In this document: positions 1 through 4,971 of the stretch, piece after piece | How positions within the stretch are numbered: the stretch's first letter is position 1 | How the letters are laid out: every line of letters begins with the position of its first letter | Source: UBA1724 sp016302315 | GTDB lineage: Bacteria; Verrucomicrobiota; Lentisphaeria; Oligosphaerales; Oligosphaeraceae | Assembly: GCA_016302315.1 (NCBI GenBank) | Contig: JAEDNW010000141.1 | Span: 1-5,844, forward strand | Length of the DNA: 5,844 nucleotides | Direction of reading: 5' to 3' | Program-made: the position numbers and the translations under genes | The notes under the pieces: model-generated | Databases searched by the model: none | What the model was told of the DNA's origin: nothing | What the model saw: the letters and a program-made list of their open reading frames with translations, nothing else

Positions 1-427
1 CTACTTTCCTTGCTTTTTGGGTAAAAACACTGCCTTAATCAGCAGACACTACATAGGCAGGAGGGCGCTGCATTTACCCGTTCCCAAATGTTGCATTTAC
101 CTCGAAAGGAACCTCCTCCACGCAGAAGCGCTGTTGCCTTTCCCTGTTCCCAATAGAAAAATGCATAGTCCCCCCTATGTATCAAGGATTTACGGGGGCG
201 CGGAAGGACTTGGCCTATGAAGCAGACTTGCTTGCAGCTGACAAAAAAGCCGCTGGGTCGCCTCCGGGCGCGGTCCGGATCACGTCCGCCATCGGCCCGC
301 AAGACGCGACAGCGGGGCTGTAACGGGCCTTTACGGCGCATCTGCGAACCGCTTCAGCCTCGACATTTAACCGACAGGAGCAGATTTAACCCATATACGG
401 TTAAATGATTGAAAACCTCTTCTCCGC
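1..427. other. Left flank without a confident gene
   Basis: No reading frame here can be assigned to a family. The most protein-like reading is on the plus strand: ATG at 177, 48 codons, TAA at 321-323. The same frame continues open after that stop to TAA at 387-389 and contains FTAHLRTASASTFNRQE. The TAA makes it, at best, a degraded gene, and no good ribosome binding site precedes ATG 177. Another frame (217-408) has an SD-like GGAAGGA but an Arg/Pro-rich, compositionally random product. Imperfect self-complementarity joins 248-260 (AGCC, GTCGC) with 306-319 (GCGAC, GGGCT). TGCATTTACC occurs twice (69-78, 92-101) and GTTCCCAA twice (80-87, 146-153). None of these is strong enough to name an RNA gene or an element. 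Confidence 0.5.
365..406. repeat. Short inverted/direct repeat ATTTAACC-GGTTAAAT
   Basis: ATTTAACCG at 365-373 is the exact inverted complement of CGGTTAAAT at 398-406. A third copy, ATTTAACC at 384-391, forms a perfect 8-bp stem with 399-406 around a 7-nt loop (CATATAC). It lies just beyond the 3' end of the minus-strand ATPase gene. Read in that gene's direction the stem is not followed by a T-run, so it is not a convincing intrinsic terminator. The palindromic halves with a short AT-rich spacer could instead be a protein-binding or recombinase site. The right half (TACGGTTAAAT) shares 8 of 11 bases with the XerD arm of the E. coli dif site, but the left half does not fit a XerC arm. Function unknown. 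Confidence 0.6.
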
Positions 428-1765
428 CTATTTCATGGCTTCTTGCGCCTGTTTCAAAAGCCGGGGGAGTTCGCCCAGAAGATAAAGCGGAACATTCAGC
501 AGACCATCATCCAACCGGAGATTTTTCATGGAGGCGCGAATCGAAATTCCCGGTTTGTACTGGCTGCGGTAGAATTTCAGGGACTTGGCATTGACGCTCA
601 AGCCGGATTTGACTTCCACCGGAACAATCCTGTTTCCGTCCTGTATGAGAAAATCAATTTCGGCCTTGCCCTTGCTGTTAAACCAGTAGCAAATTGGCTT
701 TATGCCCAAGGCATAAAACTGTTCAAGTACAAGATTTTCAGCAAGTCTCCCTTTGAAATCAGAGAAAATATTCTGACTGTTTACGGTGACTTCCGGAGAA
801 ACACGGGCAAGTTTCCGCAGAATACCGACATCGGTCGGATACAGTTTGAATGTCTTCTGATCCATTACCGCTGTCAGCGGGTATTCCGGAGCATCTGCGG
901 CATTCACCTTCTGAACCATTGAGGCATTCAACAGCCACTGGAGCGCATCCTCAAGATCTTTCGCTCTTGCCCCCTCACGAACCTCGCCGAACATAAAACG
1001 GCGGTTCTCCCGGGCAAACTGCGTTGGAATGGAATTCCATATCTGGAAGAGCTTTGGAATGTCTCTGGCTGGGATGTGTTTGGAAAAATCTGCTTCATAA
1101 GCCTGAAGGATGGAGTCGAGCTCCTGTTCCACGGCCTGCCAGTCGCGCGTCTCCAGGAAGGCGTTGACGGCGGCGGGCATTCCGCCCACAGTCAGGTATT
1201 CGGCAAGATAGAGGCTCAACCGGGTGCAGAACGCATCGGCAAGCGGTTCCAGCGGAATTGTTTTGATGTATTCATGCATGGCCGGATCGACCGCACGGAG
1301 ATATTCGTCGAAAGAACACGGTGTCAGCTCGCGAATGTCAACTTTCCCGACGGGGAATCCCGTCTTGTCCTTTGCGGCAAGGGCAATACCGATAAGGGAA
1401 CCAGCCGCCGCCACCATGTATTCCGGGGTGTCTTCGCAGAAATACTTCAATGAGTTCAGTGCATTCGGGCAGCTCTGGATTTCATCAAAAATGACCAGTG
1501 TGTCGCGGGGCATAATCTTCTGCCCGGAGTAGGCGCTCAGCTGGGTGATGATTCTTTGAGAATCATATACTCCGGCAAAAAAAGATGCCAGCTGAGGGTC
1601 TTTGTCGAAGTTGAAGTCGATCACATTGGAAAAGTGCTTCTCTCCGAAATGCTTGAGAATCCACGTCTTTCCGCATTGCCTGACTCCTTTGAGCAGCAGT
1701 GGCTTGCGAAGTGGTGATTCTTTCCATTTCAAAAGATCACTTACGATATTTCTCTCGATTTGCAT
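428..1765 (-). CDS. AAA+ ATPase with C-terminal DUF4143 domain
   Basis: A 445-residue protein with the layout of the large AAA_14/DUF4143 family, cytosolic ATPases common in accessory parts of bacterial genomes and of mostly unknown role. The N-terminal ATPase domain has a P-loop at residues 27-34 (GVRQCGKT), a Walker B at 90-97 (LVIFDEIQ) and a sensor-like AAAGS segment near 119-123. A VGGMP motif typical of the family lies mid-protein. The C-terminal DUF4143 domain carries EID at 369-371 and PVEVK at 382-386, the signature of a PD-(D/E)xK nuclease-like fold; cleavage activity is not demonstrated for the family. Start: a frame-open ATG lies 69 bases upstream, but the ATG at 1763-1765 has a strong SD (AAAAGGAG, 7-8 nt away) and begins MQIERNI, the usual family start. 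The gene looks intact and visibly lower in GC than the trp genes. It sits beside phage gene debris, suggesting an acquired gene. The family resembles toxin-free single-gene accessory ATPases; no partner gene is visible. Confidence 0.94.
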   Translation of the reverse strand: MQIERNIVSDLLKWKESPLRKPLLLKGVRQCGKTWILKHFGEKHFSNVIDFNFDKDPQLASFFAGVYDSQRIITQLSAYSGQKIMPRDTLVIFDEIQSCPNALNSLKYFCEDTPEYMVAAAGSLIGIALAAKDKTGFPVGKVDIRELTPCSFDEYLRAVDPAMHEYIKTIPLEPLADAFCTRLSLYLAEYLTVGGMPAAVNAFLETRDWQAVEQELDSILQAYEADFSKHIPARDIPKLFQIWNSIPTQFARENRRFMFGEVREGARAKDLEDALQWLLNASMVQKVNAADAPEYPLTAVMDQKTFKLYPTDVGILRKLARVSPEVTVNSQNIFSDFKGRLAENLVLEQFYALGIKPICYWFNSKGKAEIDFLIQDGNRIVPVEVKSGLSVNAKSLKFYRSQYKPGISIRASMKNLRLDDGLLNVPLYLLGELPRLLKQAQEAMK

Positions 1766-1793
1766 GGGACGTCTCCTTTTACCACCATGGTCT

Positions 1794-1821
1794 AATATGG
1801 CACGTCCATCGAAAAATGCAA
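1794..1821 (-). promoter_or_regulatory. Possible promoter of the AAA+ ATPase gene
   Basis: On the minus strand TTGCAT (1816-1821) and CATATT (1794-1799) are separated by 16 bp. They lie 28-56 bases upstream of the ATPase start in an AT-rich gap. Matches to the sigma70 boxes are only 3/6 and 4/6, so this is a weak call. An ACCATGGT palindrome (1784-1791) sits between it and the start codon and could be an operator, but it is short. Confidence 0.25.
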
Positions 1822-1860
1822 GAGAAAATCGCAAAAGTTAATCGAGATTTGCCAAAAAGT

Positions 1861-2523
1861 TCAGCAAAATTCGATCATCACAAGTAAAAACCAAAGAAAG
1901 GAAACGAAATGAACATCGTTTACAAGAAGGTGGATGAGATCATCCCCTACGAAAAGAACCCGCGTATCAACGATGCGGCGTCCCAGTCCTGCGTCCTTCG
2001 CCTCCAGGGCGCTGACGAAGGACTGGATTGAGGACGGGTTCTCCATGGCCTCGCCGATGCAGTCGCAGATGAACTCCTCCTCCACCTCGGAGGAGACGCC
2101 CGCGTAGCGCTCCCTCCGGGCCTCCATTCCGGCCTTCCCCAGCTCGGTCAGGGCCTCGTCCACAACCTGGCGAAGGGAGGCCCAGACATCCGGGTTCTTG
2201 GTCTTGATCCAGTGCCCCATCTCGTGGGAGAAGGCGAAGCGTGGGGAGGACCCCGGTGCGATGACCGCCCTGTCTCCGTCGGGGAGCCATCCGTTGATGC
2301 GGTACTTCCTGCGGAAGTCCTCCTCCGTCATTCCCTTGGCCTTGGCCGTCTTCCTCATCTGGGCATTCCACTCCTCGTCCGTGGCCAGGACGAAGTGGGG
2401 AAGATCCCCTGGGTGATGCTCCACTACCGACGGTATCTCTGGGGGCGCAATATCACCCGCTGAACCGGAGATTTTCCCCTGGAATTCCTGGCGGGGCAGG
2501 GGACGGAACCCCAGGAAAAATGG
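1861..2523 (-). pseudogene. Fragment of phage-type zinc metallopeptidase (HEMGH)
   Basis: The minus-strand frame is open from just after a TAA (2524-2526) to TGA at 1861-1863. The only start candidate near the conserved part is a GTG at 2422-2424, without a good SD, and the frame reads as plausible protein upstream of it (for example QEFQGKISGSAGD), so the true N-terminus is probably lost. Counting from that GTG, HEMGH at 67-71 is a gluzincin-type HExxH zinc site. EEEFICDCIGE at 115-125 is the kind of acidic helix that supplies the third ligand. This pairing is seen in metallopeptidase domains at the C-termini of large phage head or polyvalent proteins. Family similarity fades after EAKDAGLGRRI. 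The last 35-40 residues are antisense of the ParB-like stub and of its upstream region, so the natural C-terminus is missing too. The host gene was probably a prophage structural gene; a freestanding small peptidase is less likely. Confidence 0.68.
1909..2031 (+). pseudogene. 5' stub of a phage-type ParB-like gene
   Basis: ATG at 1909 has a good SD (AAGGA, 6 nt away). The first 24 residues include KVDEIIPYEKNPRIND, the start of the ParB N-terminal domain as found in many prophage genes, where it often precedes a DNA methyltransferase domain. In that family the segment normally continues into a VxxSIxEFGF-like stretch and the GHxR nucleotide-binding motif. Here the similarity ends at about 1978. 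The remaining 16 codons are antisense of another gene, and the frame stops at TGA 2029-2031. The 40-residue product therefore lacks every catalytic or DNA-binding part and is certainly non-functional as ParB. The intact start signal with a severed body marks a deletion or inversion breakpoint. Homology of the first 24 residues is recognised by eye; I am fairly sure of the ParB-like call, less of the full domain make-up. Confidence 0.72.
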
Positions 2524-2555
2524 TTATAGTACCCCGAAATCCTGAGCATCCCCAA

Positions 2556-2609
2556 CGAGCAGTGCCTGTCACATAAGTCCAGTTGACCGGCTCTGCTCGC
2601 TTGTTTTTT
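2556..2609 (+). terminator. Terminator-like stem-loop before the DUF2798 gene
   Basis: CGAGCAG (2556-2562) pairs with CTGCTCG (2593-2599). The stem continues through GCC/GGC and GTCA/TGAC with two single mismatches, closing a 12-nt loop (2572-2583). After one stem-adjacent C comes TTGTTTTTT (2601-2609). This has the form of a Rho-independent terminator on the plus strand. It lies only 20 bases before the DUF2798 start codon, inside what would be that gene's leader. It either ends transcription from the left or acts as an attenuator for the DUF2798 gene. Confidence 0.6.
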
Positions 2610-2628
2610 ACGCAACAGGAGTTGGGAG

Positions 2629-3095
2629 ATGCCGAAAACGCCCTGGGAGAAATTTGTCTTTGCCCTGATGATGTCCGCCGTCATGGTGGTGGGCATGGAA
2701 GCCAACAATCACATTCCCATGTGGGCGGGATGTCTGGAATTCCTACGGACCCTGGCCTGGGAACTGCCCATGATGACGGCGCTGGTGATGGTGACCCAGC
2801 ATTGGGCCGGCACCCCCCCCTGGTCCGAGGCGTCGCCAGCGCTTTGAGCTGGGTGCGGGGGGGCCAGGGCCAGCCTGGAAAAGTCTTCCTGTCCTGCTGC
2901 ATGGCGGCGGTGATGTGTCCCCTGATGAGTGCCTGGGCGACGCTGATTTTCAAATTCTCCCTGGGCTTCTTCCCCAGGGTCTGGCTGGGCACCTTTCTGC
3001 GGAACCTCCCCATGGCGCTCTTCTGGCTGCTTCTGGTGGCCGGCCCCCTGGCCCGCTGGGCCTTCTCTCTCCTTTTCCCTCCCCAAAAGGCATGA
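2629..3095 (+). pseudogene. DUF2798-type membrane protein, frameshifted at C8
   Basis: Two adjacent frames together encode a protein of about 155 residues matching the DUF2798 pattern: two copies of a paired-helix unit. The first part (ATG 2629, SD AGGAG 7 nt upstream) contains KFVFALMMSAVMVVGMEANN and a second helix WELPMMTALVMV. The second part, in the -1 frame, has VMCPLMSAWATLIF and LRNLPMALFWLLLVAGPLARW, matching the family's repeated second unit. The frames meet at eight C (2813-2820). Unshifted translation gives only 72 residues, ending at TGA 2845-2847. One extra C, or a -1 slip, restores a full-length protein with four membrane helices ending at 3095. Function of the family is unknown; inner-membrane location is inferred from hydrophobicity. 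The shift may be a real mutation, a phase-variable tract or a sequencing error. Conservation of both halves suggests a recent event. It lies upstream of the trp promoter and has no evident link to tryptophan. Confidence 0.75.
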
Positions 3096-3132
3096 TTCCC
3101 ACATTTTTCGGGAAAAAAACTTTTCTTTTTCC

Positions 3133-3161
3133 TTGGAAAATTGGCGGTGGCTGGTTACAAT
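3133..3161 (+). promoter_or_regulatory. trp operon promoter
   Basis: TTGGAA (3133-3138) and TACAAT (3156-3161) are separated by exactly 17 bp and match the sigma70 boxes at 4/6 and 5/6 positions. The predicted start of transcription is near A3168, three bases before the leader-peptide ATG. A GGAAAAA/TTTTTCC inverted repeat (3111-3117, 3126-3132) abuts the -35 box and may be a weak terminator for the preceding gene. I see no sequence resembling the E. coli TrpR operator. Confidence 0.65.
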
Positions 3162-3170
3162 ATGGGCATT

Positions 3171-3224
3171 ATGCGAAATTCGAGCAACAATCCTTCTCCC
3201 TTTTTTGGGTGGCGCTGGCGGTAG
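3171..3224 (+). CDS. trpL: trp operon leader peptide
   Basis: A 17-codon frame, MRNSSNNPSPFFGWRWR then TAG, with two Trp codons (3210-3212 and 3216-3218) just before the stop. Trp is rare, so two in 17 residues directly ahead of a switchable hairpin and a trp operon is diagnostic of a ribosome-sensing leader peptide. Stalling at the first Trp codon would cover RNA segment 1 (3215-3221) while leaving segment 2 free. Reaching TAG would mask segment 2. There is no Shine-Dalgarno at proper distance. With the predicted promoter the 5' leader is about three bases, so initiation is probably leaderless, as reported for trpL in Sinorhizobium and Streptomyces. An in-frame ATG at 3162 would add MGI but lies before the predicted transcript start. 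The peptide alternates Trp with Arg (CGC, CGG) rather than having adjacent Trp codons as in E. coli. Confidence 0.88.
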   Translation: MRNSSNNPSPFFGWRWR

Positions 3225-3315
3225 TTCCGTCAGGGCTGGATTGTTTGCGTAGGAATCAAGCGATAGAATCAGACTTGGCGGATTGAAGAGATCATCTTCG
3301 ACCCGCCTTTTTTTT
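3215..3315 (+). promoter_or_regulatory. trp attenuator with alternative RNA pairings
   Basis: Segment 1 CTGGCGG (3215-3221) pairs with segment 2 CCGTCAG (3227-3233), 7 bp around a 5-nt loop holding the leader stop codon. Segment 2, extended to TCCGTCAGG (3226-3234), can instead pair with segment 3 CTTGGCGGA (3274-3282), 9 bp including G-U pairs. Segment 3 is also the 5' arm of the terminator (3277-3289 with 3295-3307: GGCGG/CCGCC and GAAGA/TCTTC, loop GATCA), followed by eight T (3308-3315). The three pairings are mutually exclusive. Segments 1 and 3 share TGGCGG, so they compete for segment 2. Low charged tRNA-Trp would favour 2:3 and readthrough into trpE; ample Trp would favour 1:2 and termination. 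Confidence 0.88.
3277..3315 (+). terminator. Attenuator terminator (3:4 hairpin)
   Basis: The 13-base arms 3277-3289 and 3295-3307 pair at 12 positions (one A-C mismatch, one G-U), with a 5-nt loop and a run of eight T. This is the regulated terminator of the trp leader. Terminated transcripts would be about 145 nt and include the complete leader-peptide frame, comparable to the rnTrpL small RNA that acts in trans in Sinorhizobium. Confidence 0.87.
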
Positions 3316-3318
3316 GTG

Positions 3319-3366
3319 CCGCATCCAGACCTGAATCCTCATCAGGACTGGGTGCGGTTTTTTTTT
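3319..3366 (+). terminator. Second intrinsic terminator in the trp leader
   Basis: CCGCATCCAG (3319-3328) pairs with CTGGGTGCGG (3348-3357), 10 bp with one G-U. An inner stem CCTGA/TCAGG (3330-3334, 3342-3346) lies across an A/A mismatch and encloses a 7-nt loop. Nine T follow (3358-3366). The stem is longer and more GC-rich than the attenuator terminator and starts three bases after the latter's T-run. No promoter is visible between it and trpE, so RNA polymerase must pass it to express the operon. CTGGAT (3236-3241), in the loop of the 2:3 antiterminator, is complementary to ATCCAG (3323-3328) of its 5' arm and could compete, but that is a hypothesis. Confidence 0.85.
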
Positions 3367-3450
3367 GTTCCTCCCCATCCCCGAATCTTCCTCCCCTTCT
3401 CTTCTTTCCTTCTTCCTTCCTTTTCCATCCTGGCTTCCTCCCCATCTTCC
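3367..3450 (+). promoter_or_regulatory. Pyrimidine-rich tract, possible Rho-loading site
   Basis: About 84 nt contain only nine purines, two of them adjacent G; the rest is C and T in short mixed runs (CCTCCCC, CTTCTTTCC). The RNA would be unstructured and C-rich with very little G, the composition favoured by Rho utilisation sites. It lies in the untranslated region between the second hairpin and trpE. Rho dependence is an inference from composition only; no reading frame or repeat unit is apparent. Confidence 0.4.
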
Positions 3451-3486
3451 GGAAAGACGACGGGGCAGGCGGGCCGCCTTCCGGAG
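3446..3486 (+). promoter_or_regulatory. Repeat that may pair with the trpE Shine-Dalgarno
   Basis: CTTCCGGA occurs at 3446-3453 and 3478-3485. Because TTCCGG is complementary to CCGGAA, CCGGAA (3449-3454) can pair with TTCCGG (3479-3484). This would close a stem over a small GC-rich hairpin (AGGCG/CGCCT, 3468-3480) and occlude part of the trpE ribosome binding site GGAG (3483-3486). It could modulate trpE initiation. The arms are short and chance pairing is possible. Confidence 0.35.
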
Positions 3487-3495
3487 AAATTCACC

Positions 3496-4971
3496 ATGCA
3501 AGAAACAACCTTCAGCCGATTTCGAGAACTAGCCGCCACGGGAGAAGTGGTGCCTGTGTTCCGGGAAATCTGCGGAGACATGGAAACCCCTGTCTCTGTC
3601 CTGGAACGATTTGTGGAAGATGAAAACGTGGTCTTGCTGGAGAGCGTGGAGGGCGGGGAACTGCCGGGGCGCTACTCCTTCCTGGGGGTGAATCCCCACG
3701 GACTCTTCCTGATCCAGGACGGCATCCCCTACTACGTGGCGGATGGCCGCAGGACGGCCCTGAAATACAAGGGAAACCCCCTCAACGCCCTCCGCACCCT
3801 CATCGGCAAGGAACCCGTGGCGGTGGACGACAGCCTGCCCCCCATGCCCGGCGGCGCCATCGGCTATCTGACCTACGAGGCGGCGGGACTCTTCGAGGAG
3901 CTGCCTCCCCCGAAACGCCCCCTGGACACCCCGCTCTGCGCCTTCCTGCTCACGGATGAAATCATCGCCTTTGACAATCGCCGCCACACCATCAAGGTGA
4001 TTCTCAATGTCCACGTCTCCCGGTTCCCGGGGCTGGAGGAGGCCTTTTCCCATGCCCAGGAGCGGCTTTCCTCCCTGACCGCCCGCCTGCAGCGTCCTGT
4101 CACCCGTCACATCGCGGTCTGTCCGGGGCGTCATGGGGAGCTGCATCCCGTCATGGCGAAGCAGGATTTCCTGGAGATGGTGCGGAAGGCCAAGGAGCAC
4201 ATTGTGGAGGGCGATGTGATTCAGGTGGTGCCCTCCCAGGCCTTCCAGGGGGAGAGCAATCTCCATCCCTTCCTCTTCTACCGCGCCCTGCGCATCGTGA
4301 ATCCCTCTCCCTACATGTTCTACCTGAAGCTGGGCGAGCAGGTGCTGGTGGGATCCTCTCCCGAGACCCTGGTGAAACTCCAGGACGGCATCTCCGAGGT
4401 GAGACCCATTGCGGGTACCCGGCCCCGGGGAGCCACTCCCGAGCAGGACCGGCAGCTGGAGAAGTCGCTTCTGGCCGACGAGAAGGAGCGGGCCGAGCAT
4501 CTCATGCTGGTGGATCTGGGGCGCAACGACATCGGGCGCACCGCCCGCCCGGGCTCCGTGGAGGTCTCCCGGTTCATGCACGTGGAGCGCTATTCCCATG
4601 TGATGCACCTGGTGAGCAATGTGACGGGACACCTCCGCCGGGAGTGCGACGCCTTCGACCTGGTGGCCTCCGCCTTCCCCGCCGGAACCCTCTCTGGCGC
4701 CCCCAAGATCCGGGCCATGGAGATTATCCGGGATCTGGAGCCCGGCCCCCGGGGCGTCTACGGCGGCGCCGTGGGATACTTCAGCTACGACGGCAACATG
4801 GATCTGGCCATCGTCATCCGGACTCTGGAAGTGCGGAAGGGCCGCCTGACTGTCCAGGCAGGATGCGGCGTGGTGGCGGATTCCGTTCCCGAGACGGAAT
4901 ATCAGGAGACACTCAACAAGGCCCGTGCCCTGTTCCGGGCCGTGGAATTTGCGGAAGGAGGACTGCGATGA
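3496..4971 (+). CDS. trpE: Anthranilate synthase component I
   Basis: The 491-residue product is the usual TrpE length. It converts chorismate and ammonia (delivered by TrpG) to anthranilate and pyruvate, the first committed step of tryptophan synthesis, in the cytosol. The N-terminal regulatory region has LLES at 47-50, and the catalytic domain has NPSPYMF at 269-275; in characterised TrpE both take part in Trp feedback inhibition, so the enzyme is likely inhibited by Trp. Chorismate-binding domain motifs follow: PIAGTRPRG 304-312, DEKERAEHLMLVDLGRND 328-345, FPAGTLSGAPK 394-404, YGGAVGY 422-428 and QAGCGVVADSVPE 454-466. The ATG at 3496 is chosen because GGAG lies nine bases upstream and MQETTFSRF is a normal start. 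A frame-open TTG at 3283 would run translation through both terminators and give an unrelated low-complexity N-terminus. Expression depends on the upstream attenuator. The stop overlaps the trpG start (ATGA). Confidence 0.98.
   Translation: MQETTFSRFRELAATGEVVPVFREICGDMETPVSVLERFVEDENVVLLESVEGGELPGRYSFLGVNPHGLFLIQDGIPYYVADGRRTALKYKGNPLNALRTLIGKEPVAVDDSLPPMPGGAIGYLTYEAAGLFEELPPPKRPLDTPLCAFLLTDEIIAFDNRRHTIKVILNVHVSRFPGLEEAFSHAQERLSSLTARLQRPVTRHIAVCPGRHGELHPVMAKQDFLEMVRKAKEHIVEGDVIQVVPSQAFQGESNLHPFLFYRALRIVNPSPYMFYLKLGEQVLVGSSPETLVKLQDGISEVRPIAGTRPRGATPEQDRQLEKSLLADEKERAEHLMLVDLGRNDIGRTARPGSVEVSRFMHVERYSHVMHLVSNVTGHLRRECDAFDLVASAFPAGTLSGAPKIRAMEIIRDLEPGPRGVYGGAVGYFSYDGNMDLAIVIRTLEVRKGRLTVQAGCGVVADSVPETEYQETLNKARALFRAVEFAEGGLR

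Noticed and set aside
217..408. 63-residue plus-strand frame with an SD-like sequence
   Set aside because: The product is Arg/Pro/Ser-rich and resembles an out-of-frame translation; another frame across the same bases looks more protein-like.
1766..1834. 23-residue N-terminal extension of the AAA+ ATPase
   Set aside because: The ATG at 1765 has an AAAAGGAG sequence at ideal distance and the usual family start; the upstream ATG has none and would cover the likely promoter.
3133..3366. T-box riboswitch upstream of trpE
   Set aside because: The conserved T-box sequence (GGTGGNACCGCG type) is absent, and a leader peptide with competing stems explains the region.
3283..3495. N-terminal extension of trpE from a TTG start
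   Set aside because: It would translate the attenuator terminator, the second hairpin and the pyrimidine tract into Phe/Pro/Ser-rich sequence with no homology. ATG 3496 has a good SD and a family-like start.
3529..4632. 367-codon frame antisense to trpE
   Set aside because: Shadow frame of a GC-rich gene; His/Gly-rich product without motifs, while trpE on the other strand has every family signature.
4644..4967. Upstream extension of trpG
   Set aside because: It lies entirely within trpE in another frame and yields an Arg/Pro/Gly-rich shadow sequence; the ATG at 4968 has a strong SD and the family N-terminus.
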